A stretch of 64,000 bases of DNA from Haliscomenobacter sp. (GTDB lineage: Bacteria; Bacteroidota; Bacteroidia; Chitinophagales; Saprospiraceae), in the NCBI RefSeq assembly GCF_016718685.1, contig NZ_JADKCX010000020.1:15036-79035 (forward strand), in the 5' to 3' direction. Both the position numbers and the translations under genes were made by a program. Under the pieces are notes generated by a model that searched no databases, was not told the origin of the DNA, and worked only from the letters and a program-made list of their open reading frames with translations. This document shows, one piece after another, positions 47,085-55,955 of this stretch. Numbering within the stretch: the stretch's first letter is position 1; every line of letters begins with the position of its first letter.

Positions 47085-47795
47085 CTACGATGATATACCC
47101 TCTTGCGAGAGTTTGGCCTTGCGGGCTATTTTCTGGTCGTTATTGCTTTCGTAAATGGTATAACTTTCGTATTTGCTCACATCACGTTCTGCCCAGATGT
47201 CTTTGCCAATGTTGCAAAGGACAATCAATTCCTGATACAGTTTATTGCCTTGATCAATGCGGCGTTCTACCGAAATGTCGCGGTCGGCTATTTTGTCTTG
47301 TTGGATGTTGAGGGCATTTTCAAACTCCTGATGAGCATCTACCACACGCTGGATTTGGGTTTCATTGACGCCCACTTCGGCCAGGAAATCAATCTGCTGG
47401 CGGGCAACGCGTACTACCCGGCGACCACAAAACAAGAGCTGTGCATCGGTCATGTCACCCATCTTGGCGGTGCCAAACTTGCGGTAGCGACCCGAGCGAT
47501 TGTTGTACTTCATGGCCACTCTTGTCATCAAACTGCGTACAGCGGTTTTGAGTTTTTCCGCAGCAGCGTCTTTTTTCTCGGTCATGAGCATTTGTTCGCC
47601 TACCAACTCGTCATCGTCGGGTAAGGTGTTCAACTGATCACAAAGGGTTTTAAATCCCTTCAACCGATCTAGGCTATAGCCATATTGCTCAAAGTATTGC
47701 AGATCGCGATGGGCGTCCCTGATGCGCTCCATACACAAAAGATAAAGGTCTGCATCCGGAAAATTGTATTGGCGATGCGCCGATTGCTTTTTCAT
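47085..47795 (-). CDS. Conserved helical protein of unknown function
   Basis: 236 residues, cytoplasmic, almost wholly alpha-helical and charged, with no membrane segment. Marked parts are FPDADLYLLCMERIRDAHRDLQ, a basic KYNNRSGRYRKFGTAKMGDMTDAQLLFCGRRV and an acidic IGKDIWAERDVSKYES. I know no function; two helical repeats (residues ~14-100 and 120-205) start alike (DADLYLLCMERI; DAQLLFCGRRV), suggesting an internal duplication. A good promoter lies upstream. The gap 46919-47084 holds nothing visible. Confidence 0.7.
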   Translation of the reverse strand: MKKQSAHRQYNFPDADLYLLCMERIRDAHRDLQYFEQYGYSLDRLKGFKTLCDQLNTLPDDDELVGEQMLMTEKKDAAAEKLKTAVRSLMTRVAMKYNNRSGRYRKFGTAKMGDMTDAQLLFCGRRVVRVARQQIDFLAEVGVNETQIQRVVDAHQEFENALNIQQDKIADRDISVERRIDQGNKLYQELIVLCNIGKDIWAERDVSKYESYTIYESNNDQKIARKAKLSQEGISS

Positions 47796-47819
47796 AGCGG
47801 GTTGATAATCTGGTTGCTA

Positions 47820-47848
47820 CAAAATTATCACTTTTTTGATTAAAACAA
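47820..47848 (-). promoter_or_regulatory. Promoter of the 236-residue unknown gene
   Basis: On the minus strand TTG (47848-47846), an 18-base spacer, then TAATTTTG (47827-47820), matching TAnnTTTG, 25 bp before the ATG. Confidence 0.5.
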
Positions 47849-48031
47849 AATTATTTTTTGAAAAACTTTCTCTGTCTTAAAGAAAAAATTTTTTACTCAG
47901 ACGAAATTTTCTTTTTAATTTTCAAATGAAAAACAAAAACTAGATTTCAACTAGCCAAATGGTTTAATTACGGACGCTGAGTCATACTATTTACGCAATT
48001 TTTCTTTTCTTCGCACAAAGTACATCGCACT

Positions 48032-49145
48032 ATGGACAACAACTGGTTTCTGTTGAAAGACACAACCCAAATCGATTCCCCCGCTTTATTATTGTACAAA
48101 GACCGGGTAGCCTCCAACATCAACCTCATGCTCCAGATTGCGGGCAGTGCGGAGCGGTTTGATTCCCCACGTCAAAACCTATAAAATGACGGAATTGGTG
48201 CGCATGCAATTGATGCAGGGCATCACCCGTTTCAAATGCGCCACCATCGCCGAAGCAGAAATGACGGCTCGGGCAGGTGCTTCCACTGTAATCATTGCTC
48301 ACCAGTTGGTTGGGCCTAAAATTGAACGACTGGCGCAATTGGTGCAAACTTTTCCCAAGGTAGAGTTTATCTCGCTGGTAGATTGTGCCGAATCGGCTTC
48401 TGCTCTTCAGGTTGTTTTTTCCAGTCACCGGCTTACGGCCAAGGTTCTGGTGGACGTCAACAATGCCATGGATCGTTCCGGTCACCCCGTAAACGATGAA
48501 TTGTTCCCATTTTATCAATCCCTGTTCCGTTATCCTTACTTGAAGGTTTTGGGTTTGCACGTATACGACGGCAGTTTTCGCGATGCGGATTTTGCAGCAC
48601 GAAAGGCCAAAAGCGACCAGGCTTTTCAGGGGGTCAGTGTTTTGTTGCAACAAATCAGTGCGGCAGGTTTACCCGAACCCCTGGTGATTGCAGGTGGTTC
48701 ACCGGCTCAAAACGTACATGCCTTGCGCGATGGAGTACACCTGAGTCCCGGCACTTGCCTGGTCTGGGACTGGGGTTACGGTGAAGGGTTGCCCGATCAG
48801 CCTTTTCAGTGGGCCGGCTTGGTGTTTACCCGTGTGATTTCAAAGCCCAAACCTGGATACCTTACCGTAGATTTAGGCCATAAAGCCATCGCCGCTGAAA
48901 ACCCGATTGACAAGCGGGTGAAATTCCTCAATTTGGATCAATACAGCTTTGTATCACAAAGTGAGGAACACCTCGTGCTCGAAGTAGCAGATTGGGACAA
49001 ATGGAAAGTAGGAGACGCCTTGTATGGCGTTCCATACCACATTTGCCCCACCATCAATTTGTATGAAGAAGCCATGGTGATTCAAAACGGCGAGTGGGTC
49101 GATACCTGGCAAGTGGTGGCCCGCAAACGCAAAATCAGCATTTGA
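48032..49145 (+). CDS. D-threonine aldolase/D-serine dehydratase-like PLP enzyme (one frameshift)
   Basis: ~371-residue fold-type III PLP enzyme. The N-terminus (MDNNWFLLKDTTQIDSPALLLY) is in one frame to ~48158; the rest is in another, beginning LIPHVKTYKM. The Lys in PHVKTYK corresponds to the PLP lysine. The barrel shows ISLVDCAESA and VLVDVNNAMDRSG, and the C-terminal beta domain has the paired PYHICPTINLYEEA with likely metal ligands (His and Cys). One T too many at 48158-48160 explains the break, so the gene is probably intact. It may cleave D-threonine-like beta-hydroxy D-amino acids. Its stop overlaps the next ATG (TGATG). Confidence 0.85.
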
Positions 49146-50088
49146 TGGCTACACAAGAGTTTGAAAACCGCTTACAAAAAGTGGATCGTCACATCAGCAA
49201 ATGGGCTCGGCGGCAAGGGGTGACCTGTTACCGCGTGTACGATGACGACCTCACCAATTTTCCGCTCGTCATTGATCGTTACGAGGAGGCTCTACATGTG
49301 GCCGAATACCATCGCCAACACGACCTGGATGAGTTCCAACACCAACAATGGCTGGAAGATTGCCTGGACAGCATCAGCAAGGTCATGGCGGTGCCACGGC
49401 ATTTGATTTTTTTTAAAGAACGCAAACGCCAAAAAGGGCAACAACAATACGAGAAGGTTGACGCTGAAAAGCACCAACGCCTGGTCAGGGAAAATGGCCT
49501 GAATTTTTTGGTTAACCTCAGCGATTATGTGGATACTGGGCTATTTCTCGATCACCGGAATACCCGGCAAATGATCAGGGAACAAGCCGAGGGCAAGCAC
49601 TTTTTGAATCTTTTTGCTTACACGGGGGCTTTTACTGTTTATGCCGCTGCTGGTGGAGCACTGAGCACCACCACCGTAGATTTATCAAATACCTACCTCG
49701 ATTGGGCACGTGCCAACCTGAACATCAACAACTTTGGCCAGCAAATCGACAAAACCCACTTCCTCATCCGAGCCGACGTAAAGCAGTACCTCGATACCCT
49801 ACGTCCGCACCAGTTTGATTTGGTACTGATCGATCCGCCCACTTTTTCCAACAGCAAAATGATGAAAGAAGTACTGGACACTCAACGCGATCACGTGGAT
49901 TTACTCAATAAAGTGATCTACGCGACCATCCCGGGCGGCATCATTTATTTTTCCACCAATTACCGCTCTTTTAAATTGGATGCTGAGGCATTAAAGGGGT
50001 AGAAATTGAAGAAATCAGCCAACGCAGCATTCCGATGGATTTTCGGGACAAAAAAATCCACCGCTGTTTTCGAATGCAGCGGGTATAA
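49145..50088 (+). CDS. RlmK-like 23S rRNA methyltransferase (one frameshift near the end)
   Basis: Class I SAM-dependent methyltransferase like the RlmK half of RlmKL, which makes m7G2069 in 23S rRNA. ~314 residues. The front part (NRLQKVDRHISKWARRQGVTCYRVYDDD) is typical; SAM motif I is FLNLFAYTGAFTVYAAAGGA, and the catalytic-site motif is LVLIDPPTFSNSK. The last ~28 residues (VEIEEISQRSIPMDFRD ... RCFRMQRV) need one extra G at 49996-49999, a likely sequencing error. The stand-alone K domain (no RlmL half) is common outside proteobacteria. Its ATG overlaps the preceding stop, so translation is coupled. Confidence 0.87.
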
Positions 50089-50096
50089 GGGGCGAT

Positions 50097-50188
50097 AAAA
50101 AAATAAGTGTTCATTTTGCCAAAGGATTGGATAAGTAAACGTTCATTTTGTGTCTTATTCAATCTGGCCAAAGGAACACTTATTTTTT
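50097..50188. repeat. Long near-perfect palindrome between convergent genes
   Basis: Outer arms 50097-50120 and 50166-50188 (AAAAAATAAGTGTTC) and inner arms GATTGGATAAG/CTTATTCAATC fold into one long hairpin. It lies between the RlmK-like (+) and PhzF (-) stops, with T runs on both strands: a probable two-way terminator. Confidence 0.75.
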
Positions 50189-50196
50189 ACTAAAGT

Positions 50197-50979
50197 TTAC
50201 ACCCAAATTTTTCCGATCAGGTACGTCTGAGCTTTCCCCATTAACTCTACGCGGTCTCCTTTGAGCTCACAGTGCAATTGACCTTTGCGTGCGCCTCCCT
50301 GAATGGCACTGATGCTTGTTTTGCCCAATTTTTTTGCCCAAAATGGAGTGAGTAAGGTGTGGGCTGAACCCGTTACGGGGTCTTCATCGATGCCAAAACT
50401 AGGGAAAAAACAGCGCGTGGCAATATCCGTACTTGTGCCGGGAGCCGTAACGATCAAGCCCCGGGTTTTTAACTCCGACAACCTGCGGAAATTGGGCCGA
50501 AGTGCCATCAACATTTCCTCCGATTCGATCATGGCCAAATAATCGTCAGTCCCTTTGGCCATCTCCAAAATCTGAACCCCCAGGGTTTCTTCGAGGTTTC
50601 GGAGCACATGAAATGGCTGTGGTTCATCAGTGGGAAAGTCCATGACGTATTGATCTTCTACTTTGCGAACCAACAAGTTTCCTCCCAGGGTATTGAAACT
50701 GATACTTGCTTTGTTGTACCCCAAATGGGCAAACAACACATGTGCACTGGCCAAGGTGGCGTGGCCACACAAGCGTACTTCCATAGCCGGGGTAAACCAG
50801 CGCAGGTGATACCCTTCACCTTCAGGTACAAAATATGCCGTTTCAGATAGATTATTTTCCGTGGCGATGTTTTGCAGAACCTCATCGGGAAGCCAGGCAT
50901 TCAGCGGAACCACGGCCGCAGGATTGCCTTGAAAAACGGCGTTGGCAAAGGCGTCGACTTGATAGATTGATAATTCCAT
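50197..50979 (-). CDS. PhzF family epimerase/isomerase
   Basis: ~260 residues from 50979 (MELSIYQVDAFA). PhzF/diaminopimelate-epimerase-like double-domain fold: VDAFANAVFQGNPAAVVPL, the catalytic Glu in NNLSETAYFV, LRWFTPAMEVRLCGHATLASAHVL and DEDPVTGSAHTLL in the second half. The family includes the phenazine enzyme PhzF and many uncharacterised isomerases; no phenazine genes are near, so the substrate is unknown. The start was chosen at the Met just before the conserved YQVDAF. Confidence 0.9.
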   Translation of the reverse strand: MELSIYQVDAFANAVFQGNPAAVVPLNAWLPDEVLQNIATENNLSETAYFVPEGEGYHLRWFTPAMEVRLCGHATLASAHVLFAHLGYNKASISFNTLGGNLLVRKVEDQYVMDFPTDEPQPFHVLRNLEETLGVQILEMAKGTDDYLAMIESEEMLMALRPNFRRLSELKTRGLIVTAPGTSTDIATRCFFPSFGIDEDPVTGSAHTLLTPFWAKKLGKTSISAIQGGARKGQLHCELKGDRVELMGKAQTYLIGKIWV

Positions 50980-50984
50980 GTTTA

Positions 50985-51086
50985 GTTGAAATTTATGTTG
51001 AAATTTAAAAGTTGATCGGAGTTGCAAATGTAAGTGCTTTCATGAGCAAGTTACCGCCATTTCAACTCTTCAACCCTAAACTCTTC
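50985..51086. repeat. Degenerate GTTGAA-word inverted repeat
   Basis: GTTGAAATTTATGTTGAA words (~50985-51015) face TTTCAACTCTTCAACCC words (~51059-51086). The arms pair only in part. It is of the same family as 19428-19546 and 54512-54654 and fills the gap between the PhzF and DUF819 genes. Confidence 0.5.
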
Positions 51087-51088
51087 AA

Positions 51089-52222
51089 CTAGTTTAACAG
51101 CCAAGCTAAAAACCAGCCCAATGATATCCCCAAATAATTGGCCAGCATAATGCCCATCAAAGCCGCGGCAATGCCGGGCAAAATGACTTTGGGATTGCCG
51201 ATAGTGGCCGCAATTTGCGGAATAAAAGGTGGCCCAAAGATAGTTGCCGTAGACGTAACCAAAAAAGCTTCGTCGTCTACTTTGAAAATTTTTGCCAATA
51301 ATAAATGCAAGCCGATCGTGCCGAGGATGGTCGCAATGGTCAATAGGACGATTTGAAAACCACCACCCGCCAATTGTTCCAAATCGGCCAACAAGCCGAG
51401 TCCCACACAAAACATCAGCAGCAAATATTCCCCCACTTGAAAGGAACCCCTCAGTTTTTTGATGACCTCCAGGCGTGACGCAGCGATGCTGAGGGTCGTC
51501 AAACACAAAATTAAAAAGGTACCATTTTTCATGTTGCCAAAAACCAAAAAAGATGCACCAACGGCAATGGCCAAAATCAGGACGCTCGATAACAAACAAG
51601 CCGCAATCATCCCTGGAGATAAACTGCCCGTAAATTCCTCTTCTTCTGCGTGGGTGTATTCGCTACTTATTTTGCGACGCAATACCAGTGCAACCAGTTT
51701 AGGGCCAACCGAGGTCAAAATCAACAAATAAGAACCACCCACCACGATATCCGCAGCATTGACCAAACCAATAAAGTCGGCGGTGGCTTCCAATCCGTAA
51801 CCGGTTGCAAACAAATTGACGGTTCCGCCCACATATACCGCCAAAAGCATCCCCGCAGCCTGGTGGATCAGAGGAAAATCGGAAAAAAACAAATAGGATA
51901 TTGCTCCTGTTGCCAACACTGCCGAAAGTATAGCAAGTACGAAAGACAACATAAATACCTTCAAGTTACGGTATACGAAACTCAAATCGGATGAATACAG
52001 CAAAAGGGGCAAGGCCAGGGCAATGCTGATTTGGCTGCATGTTTCGCGAAAAGTAATGGGCGTTTGTACCAGGTTGAAATTGCTCAAAATCATTCCGAAG
52101 ATATAACACAAAACAACCGGACTTAAGAAATTCCCCAGTTGCCCCCAATGTTTGGAGCGCTGTGCCACAAAAGGAAAAATCAGCATGGCCAAAACCTGAA
52201 CAAGAATGTGTAAGGTTTCCAC
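51089..52222 (-). CDS. DUF819 family integral membrane protein
   Basis: 377 residues, ~11 membrane helices, of the DUF819 (YjcL-like) family: LSPVVLCYIFGMILSNF, LLLYSSDLSFVYRNLKVFMLSF, YVGGTVNLFATGYGLEATADFIG and, near the end, TATIFGPPFIPQIAATIGNPKVILPGIAAALMG. Function unknown; the fold resembles secondary transporters with inverted repeats. It lies just after the Clp-type AAA+ gene (18 bp), so they may share a transcript. Confidence 0.85.
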   Translation of the reverse strand: METLHILVQVLAMLIFPFVAQRSKHWGQLGNFLSPVVLCYIFGMILSNFNLVQTPITFRETCSQISIALALPLLLYSSDLSFVYRNLKVFMLSFVLAILSAVLATGAISYLFFSDFPLIHQAAGMLLAVYVGGTVNLFATGYGLEATADFIGLVNAADIVVGGSYLLILTSVGPKLVALVLRRKISSEYTHAEEEEFTGSLSPGMIAACLLSSVLILAIAVGASFLVFGNMKNGTFLILCLTTLSIAASRLEVIKKLRGSFQVGEYLLLMFCVGLGLLADLEQLAGGGFQIVLLTIATILGTIGLHLLLAKIFKVDDEAFLVTSTATIFGPPFIPQIAATIGNPKVILPGIAAALMGIMLANYLGISLGWFLAWLLN

Positions 52223-52240
52223 AAGTTGCAGTATTATTTG

Positions 52241-54508
52241 TCAGTTTTGAATGACGATTCCGCCTTCATAATCGACGAGTAGGGTATGATTGGTTTTATC
52301 GGGATTCTCCAGAAGCCACAAGGCCAGGGGGCCAATGACGCCCTGCTCAATGGCCCGTTGCATCGGGCGCGCACCGTACCGTTCGTCAAAACCAATGGTA
52401 ACCAGGTAGTCAATCAGGCGTTCAGAAAATTGAAGTTTTATACTCTTTTTGGTGAACCCTTCCCGACGTCCCAGCTCGCGCAATTCACGTTTAGCAAGGT
52501 TCCGGATGCCTTCTTTGCTCAACTCGTCGAAGACGACAACCGAATCAATACGGTTGACAAATTCAGGGCGGAAGTGTTGCATAATGGCCGATAGGTAGCG
52601 ATTTTCGGAACTAGTGGTGTCTGAAAACGACATGCTGCGCCGACTGGAAGCTCCCAAATTGGAGGTCATGATGATGATGGTATTTTTGAAATGGGTCACC
52701 CGCCCAAATCCATCCACCAACATGCCGTCATCGAGTACCGCCAAAAGTGCATCAAATATCGCCGGGTCAGCTTTTTCAATCTCGTCGAGCAACAATACTG
52801 CGAAGGGTTTTTCCCGCACTTCTTTGACCAATTGCCCGGGTTCCCGATCAGCACCAATCAGGCGGTCGATCTGGAAGGCGTGTTGGTACTCACTCATGTC
52901 GATGCGAATGAGCGGCGTTTTTTGTTGGCCTTTGCCAAAAAAATACTCGGCCAGGGTTTTGGCACAAGCGGTTTTACCTACCCCCGTTGGCCCTGCAAAA
53001 ATCAGGGTAGCAATCGGTCGCTGTGGGTTGTTGATGCCTGCTTTAAATATTTTCACCAGACTGCACAATTGCTCCACCGCGCGTGGCTGACCAATGATAC
53101 GATCGTGGAAAAAACGGAGCAACTCGGCTTCGTCCCATTCCATATCATCGTTGAGTAGCAATTCTGGCAAACCTGTTTGTTGGATAAAATGCTCGTTGAC
53201 ATCCTCAATGCCAACTGTTTCACTTCGATTGAGGCGGGCATCAGCCATACATTTACCCAAAAACTTCACCGCCTTGCCTGGAAAACTTTCATAAGGATAA
53301 AAACGAGACAAAAGCCGATAAGATAGATCTAGCGCGGCTTTTTCAATGTTGATTTTTAGGGTGTTTTGAGCAAACAGTGCGTATTTTGTCAGTACATTTT
53401 GCACCTGAAATTCAGTCATTTCCTCTAGATGGATCAAATGAAAAGCATCGACAAAGCCGGGCATCAATCGGCGCATACTTTCCAACTCCTGTGGCGTAGC
53501 TTCACTGATCATCTGGACTTTGCCCTGGGTCAAAAATGGACGAAAAAAAGAAGCTAAGCTATCCTCCGGACCGCTTCCTCCGCTCATCAACATTCGTACT
53601 ATCGAGACCATCCATAAAATGCTGTTGGTGCTGGCTGCTTCTTCAATCAATTCTTCACATGTGGCTTGCCACTCGCCTAGATATTTGGCGCTATTGGTAA
53701 GGCGTTGGGGCAGGATGCGCCAAAAATTGAGCTTCAACTTGGCGCTTTTGGCCTTGTTGGTCATTTTGCGGATAGCCGCCTGCAACACTGCACTTTTGCC
53801 CGATCCCGGATTACCGATGATCAACACATTGGCCCTAGAACTCAGTACTTTTTCCACAACCTGCTCGATGATGGCTTCTCGTTCCCAGGCTACATCGGGC
53901 GCCAAACGGTTGAGGCGACGGGTGGCTTTGAGGGGAGGATAAGCCTCGCCCAATCTGGAAAGGGTGGTTTGTTGGTTGCGGAAATTCCAGTTGGACTTCC
54001 AGTAATAATTGTTGCGCGGATTCACCCGCAGTTCAATGCTGGTCAAGCCCGGATTTCCGTAACGCATCAACTTGTAAATGTCTTCTGGGGTAGAGCGGTT
54101 CAAATTGCTGATGGCTACATAATCAGTCAAGGCTTCAAAATGCTCGGGAGAATAGTAGATGAATCCCTCCTGAAAAACTGGCAAATAGCAGTGGTAAAAA
54201 CCTGAATCAGAAGCGCCAAACACGGCGGGTATGGGGATTACAACCTCTCTGGGCAAAGGATAAACCCCGCTGCTGTCGCGCAAGGAAGGCCGAAAAGAAA
54301 CCGTAAAAACCTTTAGTTTGGCTTCATTGATGCGGATTTCAGGATAACTACCCGTTTTTTTGTATTCGCGTTGTAGGTGGTTTTGAAATTTCAACTTCAA
54401 GGTATCCACATTGGCCGCAATGGCCTGCTGCTCGGAGCCGACCAAGAGCCCCAGCACCGCTTGATCACTGATGGGATAATAGAGAATGGGGTAGTGGAGT
54501 CGCTCCAT
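52241..54508 (-). CDS. Clp/ClpB-type AAA+ protein with degenerate first ATPase site
   Basis: 755 residues from 54508 (MERLHYPILYYPIS). The first ~200 residues form a domain I do not recognise and no Clp N-domain is seen. First AAA+ module: Walker A GNPGSGKS at 232-239, but the place of Walker B reads SILWMVSIVRM, without the acidic pair (normally hhhhDE). Second module: Walker A GPTGVGKT at 506-513, Walker B AVLLLDEIEKA, sensor IIIMTSNLGA, and a ClpB-type small domain (FVNRIDSVVVFDEL, GARPMQRAIEQGV). So ring ATPase activity probably sits in module 2. A ClpB-like middle coiled coil and the ClpP-binding loop are not evident; unfoldase or disaggregase roles are both possible. Confidence 0.8.
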   Translation of the reverse strand: MERLHYPILYYPISDQAVLGLLVGSEQQAIAANVDTLKLKFQNHLQREYKKTGSYPEIRINEAKLKVFTVSFRPSLRDSSGVYPLPREVVIPIPAVFGASDSGFYHCYLPVFQEGFIYYSPEHFEALTDYVAISNLNRSTPEDIYKLMRYGNPGLTSIELRVNPRNNYYWKSNWNFRNQQTTLSRLGEAYPPLKATRRLNRLAPDVAWEREAIIEQVVEKVLSSRANVLIIGNPGSGKSAVLQAAIRKMTNKAKSAKLKLNFWRILPQRLTNSAKYLGEWQATCEELIEEAASTNSILWMVSIVRMLMSGGSGPEDSLASFFRPFLTQGKVQMISEATPQELESMRRLMPGFVDAFHLIHLEEMTEFQVQNVLTKYALFAQNTLKINIEKAALDLSYRLLSRFYPYESFPGKAVKFLGKCMADARLNRSETVGIEDVNEHFIQQTGLPELLLNDDMEWDEAELLRFFHDRIIGQPRAVEQLCSLVKIFKAGINNPQRPIATLIFAGPTGVGKTACAKTLAEYFFGKGQQKTPLIRIDMSEYQHAFQIDRLIGADREPGQLVKEVREKPFAVLLLDEIEKADPAIFDALLAVLDDGMLVDGFGRVTHFKNTIIIMTSNLGASSRRSMSFSDTTSSENRYLSAIMQHFRPEFVNRIDSVVVFDELSKEGIRNLAKRELRELGRREGFTKKSIKLQFSERLIDYLVTIGFDERYGARPMQRAIEQGVIGPLALWLLENPDKTNHTLLVDYEGGIVIQN

Positions 54509-54511
54509 ATT

Positions 54512-54654
54512 AAGTTGAAAAGTTGAAATGTTGAAGGGTTGAACAGAAGTTGAGATGTTGAAGAGTTGAAAAGAAGTTGGAAAGTTTGAAAGACAATTGG
54601 TCTCATTGACTCTAAAACTTCTGTTCAACCCTTCAACATTTCAACTTTCAACTT
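54512..54654. repeat. GTTGAA-word inverted repeat, 39-40 bp arms
   Basis: Arm 54512-54551 and arm 54616-54654 are reverse complements except for one extra base. More GTTGAA/GTTGGAA words lie in the loop. The second arm includes the first bases of the downstream methyltransferase stop codon (54653-54655). It fills the gap between two same-direction genes. Confidence 0.88.
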
Positions 54655-55831
54655 ATTCTACATACAATACCAATCCCTTCAAATATTCACCCTCCGGATG
54701 AAACATATTGACGGGGTGATCGGGGCCTTGGCTCAGTTGGTGCATGACCCGCACTTGTCGACCTGCTTCCAGCGCCGCAGCCACAATGGTGTCGTAAAAT
54801 AGCTGTTTATTGACAACTTGTGAACAGGAGAAAGTAAAAAGTATTCCTCCTGGGCTGATTTTTTCCATCGCCTGGGCATTCAGGCGTTTGTAACCCTGTA
54901 CGGCGTTGTGGCGCTTCTCCATGTTTTTGGCAAAAGCGGGGGGATCTACAATCATAAGATCGTAGGTGTTGTGGGTTTTGCGTAAAAAATCGAGTACATC
55001 GCTGGTGTAGGATTGGTGCCTACTGTCGTCATAACCGTTGAGGGCTACATTTCTATCGGTGAGTTCCATCGCCTTGGCCGATACGTCGACCGAATCTACG
55101 GAATGGGCGCCCGCTTTGAGGGCATAAATGGAAAATCCACCCGTATAGCAAAAAGCGTTCAATACCTTTTTTCCCGTGGCGTACTCACCAAGCAAGCGGC
55201 GGTTTTCGCGTTGATCCAAAAAGAAACCCGTTTTTTGGCCAGTCTCCCAATCGATGGAAAACAGCGCACCGTATTCTTTGACCACAGGTTCGCCGCCTGT
55301 GCCGTACAAATAGCCATTTTGCATTTTCCCCGCGTAGTCTTTGGGCAAACTCTCGGCGCTTTTGTCAAACACCGCTTTGAGTCTGGAACCATACACGTCT
55401 TGTAGCGCCTGGGCAATGAAAGCCCGATCCCTGTGCATTCCGATCGAATGGCATTGCACGACGGCAACTTCACCGTAGATATCGATGACCAAGCCAGGCA
55501 AACCATCCCCTTCGCCGTGTACCAGTCGGTAACAATTGATCAGTTCGCGATCGGTCAGCTCAATGGCTTTGCGGTATTGGTAGGCGTTGGCGATTTTTTT
55601 GGTCCAAAAACTTTGGTCAATTTCGCTGGGCTGAAAGCTCAGGAGCCGCACGCAAATGCTGCCGTCCTGGTAATGGCCCATGCCCAACAGATCGGATTTG
55701 TGGGAGCGCACTTCTACCCATTCTCCATCTTCAATTGCGCCACTTTTGCGGGCTACTGCCCCGGAAAACACCCAGGGGTGAAAGCGCAGCACCGCGGCGT
55801 CTCGTTTGTCTTTTAGAAAAATTTGTTTCAT
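54653..55831 (-). CDS. RlmI-like 23S rRNA (cytosine-5) methyltransferase
   Basis: ~392 residues from 55831 (MKQIFLKDKRDAAV). N-terminal PUA domain (LRFHPWVFSGAVARKSGAIEDGEWVEV), then the Rossmann methyltransferase of the RlmI family (KTGFFLDQRENRRLLGEYATGKKVLNAFCYTGGFS; catalytic-site region LMIVDPPAFAKNM; C-terminal HPVNMFHPEGEYLKGL). E. coli RlmI makes m5C1962 of 23S rRNA; this is the likely role. The upstream frame to 55903 passes through a palindrome and is rejected as the start. Confidence 0.9.
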   Translation of the reverse strand: MKQIFLKDKRDAAVLRFHPWVFSGAVARKSGAIEDGEWVEVRSHKSDLLGMGHYQDGSICVRLLSFQPSEIDQSFWTKKIANAYQYRKAIELTDRELINCYRLVHGEGDGLPGLVIDIYGEVAVVQCHSIGMHRDRAFIAQALQDVYGSRLKAVFDKSAESLPKDYAGKMQNGYLYGTGGEPVVKEYGALFSIDWETGQKTGFFLDQRENRRLLGEYATGKKVLNAFCYTGGFSIYALKAGAHSVDSVDVSAKAMELTDRNVALNGYDDSRHQSYTSDVLDFLRKTHNTYDLMIVDPPAFAKNMEKRHNAVQGYKRLNAQAMEKISPGGILFTFSCSQVVNKQLFYDTIVAAALEAGRQVRVMHQLSQGPDHPVNMFHPEGEYLKGLVLYVE

Positions 55832-55856
55832 CGATGCAAAAATAGAAAGAAATCTG

Positions 55857-55955
55857 AAATGACGAATTAAGGAGTGACGAATGACGAATTTGGTGTTCCA
55901 CATCGTGAAATTTTCATCATTGCCGACAAATTCGTCACTCCTTAATTCGTCATTT
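55857..55955. repeat. TGACGAAT-word inverted repeat with unequal arms
   Basis: Arm 55857-55891 pairs with 55928-55955; the first arm has one extra 7-base TGACGAA copy. The second arm overlaps the stop codon of the phosphoesterase gene (55954-55956) by two bases. Same family as 39093-39175. Confidence 0.88.

Noticed and set aside
47103..47624. 173-residue plus-strand open frame
   Set aside because: Antisense to the 236-residue conserved protein that has a promoter; no gene features.
50097..50188. Small RNA gene
   Set aside because: The palindrome could give a stable RNA, but no promoter is seen and its place between convergent stops fits a terminator better.
54512..54654. CRISPR-like array of GTTGAA repeats
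   Set aside because: Words are 5-8 bases with no constant-length spacers; the stretch is one inverted repeat and no cas gene is near.
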